DNA of 7,977 nucleotides from Akkermansiaceae bacterium UBA4145. GTDB taxonomy: Bacteria > Verrucomicrobiota > Verrucomicrobiia > Verrucomicrobiales > Akkermansiaceae. Where the stretch lies: contig DFWB01000220.1 of NCBI GenBank assembly GCA_002380675.1, forward strand, positions 1 through 7,977, given 5' to 3'. Under the pieces are notes generated by a model. It was not told where the DNA came from and did not search any database. It saw only the letters and a program-made list of their open reading frames with translations. Shown here piece after piece: positions 7,274 through 7,977 of the stretch. The position numbers and the translations under genes are program-made. Numbering within the stretch: the stretch's first letter is position 1; each line of letters opens with the position of its first letter.

Positions 7274-7977
7274 ATGAAATACCCAAACATCCTCCGCCTC
7301 AGGTCTCTCCTTGGCGGGGCATTCGCAGCAGGTCTCGCACTGTCTGCGAATGCTGACAATATTGTAGAGAAGCTGGCCGAAAGACCAGAGTTCTCCACCC
7401 TGGTTACCGCAGTGACCGAAGCAGGTCTAGCGGACGCACTCGCATCCGCTGAAGACATCACCATCCTCGCCCCGACCAATGATGCCTTTGCCAGGATTTC
7501 AGAAGATGATCTTGCGGCCCTGCTTGCCGACAGGGAGGCCCTCACAAGCGTCCTGACCTACCACGTCATTCCGGAGCGCATTTCGTTTCGAGATTTTGAG
7601 TCGGGAGCCACCGATACACTCCTGGCCGGCAACGGAATCGATATCAGCGTCCAGAGCTTTTTCTGGGGATTCTATCGCACCGTCACCATAGATGACGCAG
7701 TCATTACCCGTGCAAACCTCCGCGCCGACAACGGGATCATTCACACGATTAACGAGGTTCTGGATCCCGGCTACCAGCAGGTCCCAACTATTCTGGAAAT
7801 TGCAGCTGACAATCCAGACTTTTCGATTCTTGCCTCCCTTGTGGAGCAGGCAGGTATCGCCCGTGCGCTCGACAGCGAGCATTACAACCTAACCGTTTTT
7901 GCTCCGACCAACGCCGCCTTCGAAGCCCTTGGGGAAGAGACTCTCGAGGCTGTGCAGGCTGACCGGAGGCTTCTTCG
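7274..7977 (+). CDS. Secreted fasciclin (FAS1) domain protein, 5' part (3' end outside window)
   Basis: The frame runs open from ATG at 7274 to the right edge (234 complete residues). Residues 1-27 look like a Sec signal peptide: Lys and Arg residues in the first ten positions, a hydrophobic LLGGAFAAGLALS core, and probable cleavage after SANA. The first FAS1 domain spans about 28-165, with the family landmarks NIVEKLAERPEFSTLVTAV, ITILAPTNDAF (62-72), VLTYHVIP (93-100) and DNGIIHTINEVLDP (152-165). A second domain begins at about 170 (PTILEIAADNPDFSILASLV) with LTVFAPTNAAF (206-216) and is cut by the window edge. FAS1 domains are typically adhesion or extracellular binding modules, and bacterial proteins with several of them are common, so the ligand cannot be named. 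The first domain has an aromatic stretch, FFWGFY (129-134), before the TVTIDDAVIT strand. No clear Shine-Dalgarno motif precedes this ATG, but the signal peptide right after it supports the start. Confidence 0.9.
   Translation, partial: MKYPNILRLRSLLGGAFAAGLALSANADNIVEKLAERPEFSTLVTAVTEAGLADALASAEDITILAPTNDAFARISEDDLAALLADREALTSVLTYHVIPERISFRDFESGATDTLLAGNGIDISVQSFFWGFYRTVTIDDAVITRANLRADNGIIHTINEVLDPGYQQVPTILEIAADNPDFSILASLVEQAGIARALDSEHYNLTVFAPTNAAFEALGEETLEAVQADRRLL

Overview
The window looks like a chromosomal piece from a member of the Planctomycetota-Verrucomicrobiota group, and I lean towards a Verrucomicrobiota/Opitutae-type marine bacterium. The main clue is a DUF1501 protein encoded next to a very large cytochrome-c-like PSCyt1-PSCyt2-PSD1 (DUF1549/DUF1553) protein. 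This pair is expanded in planctomycetes and verrucomicrobia and rare elsewhere. The outer-membrane barrel at the left edge and the moderate GC content fit that reading. The phylum-level choice is inference.

Layout. (1) Bases 1-1145, plus strand: the 3' part of an outer-membrane beta-barrel protein gene whose start lies left of the window. (2) 1146-1248: a short convergent intergenic gap with one weak hairpin. (3) 1249-6718, minus strand: a two-gene operon. The upstream gene (6718-2696) encodes a 1340-residue exported protein with two c-type haem motifs, a PSD1 domain and a LamG-like domain placed between two coiled-coil segments. The downstream gene (2706-1249) encodes a 485-residue DUF1501 protein with a Tat-type signal. 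The two reading frames overlap by 11 bases. (4) 6719-7273: a 555-base divergent intergenic region with no convincing gene but several inverted repeats. (5) 7274 to the right edge, plus strand: the 5' part of a secreted protein with at least two fasciclin (FAS1) domains.

How they fit together. All four gene products appear to be exported: periplasm or cell surface for the operon pair, outer membrane for the barrel, secreted or surface for the FAS1 protein. The 11-base overlap and separate good ribosome binding sites indicate that the cytochrome-like protein and the DUF1501 protein are made together. Their biochemical role is not established. The family is often found near sulfatases and polysaccharide-degradation genes, but none is visible here, so a polysaccharide role would be inference only. 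The barrel and FAS1 genes have their own transcription direction and need not be functionally linked to the pair.

I found no RNA gene, CRISPR array, insertion sequence or obvious horizontally acquired island. The least conventional points are the domain arrangement in the C-terminal half of the 1340-residue protein and the cluster of dyad symmetries in the divergent intergenic region.
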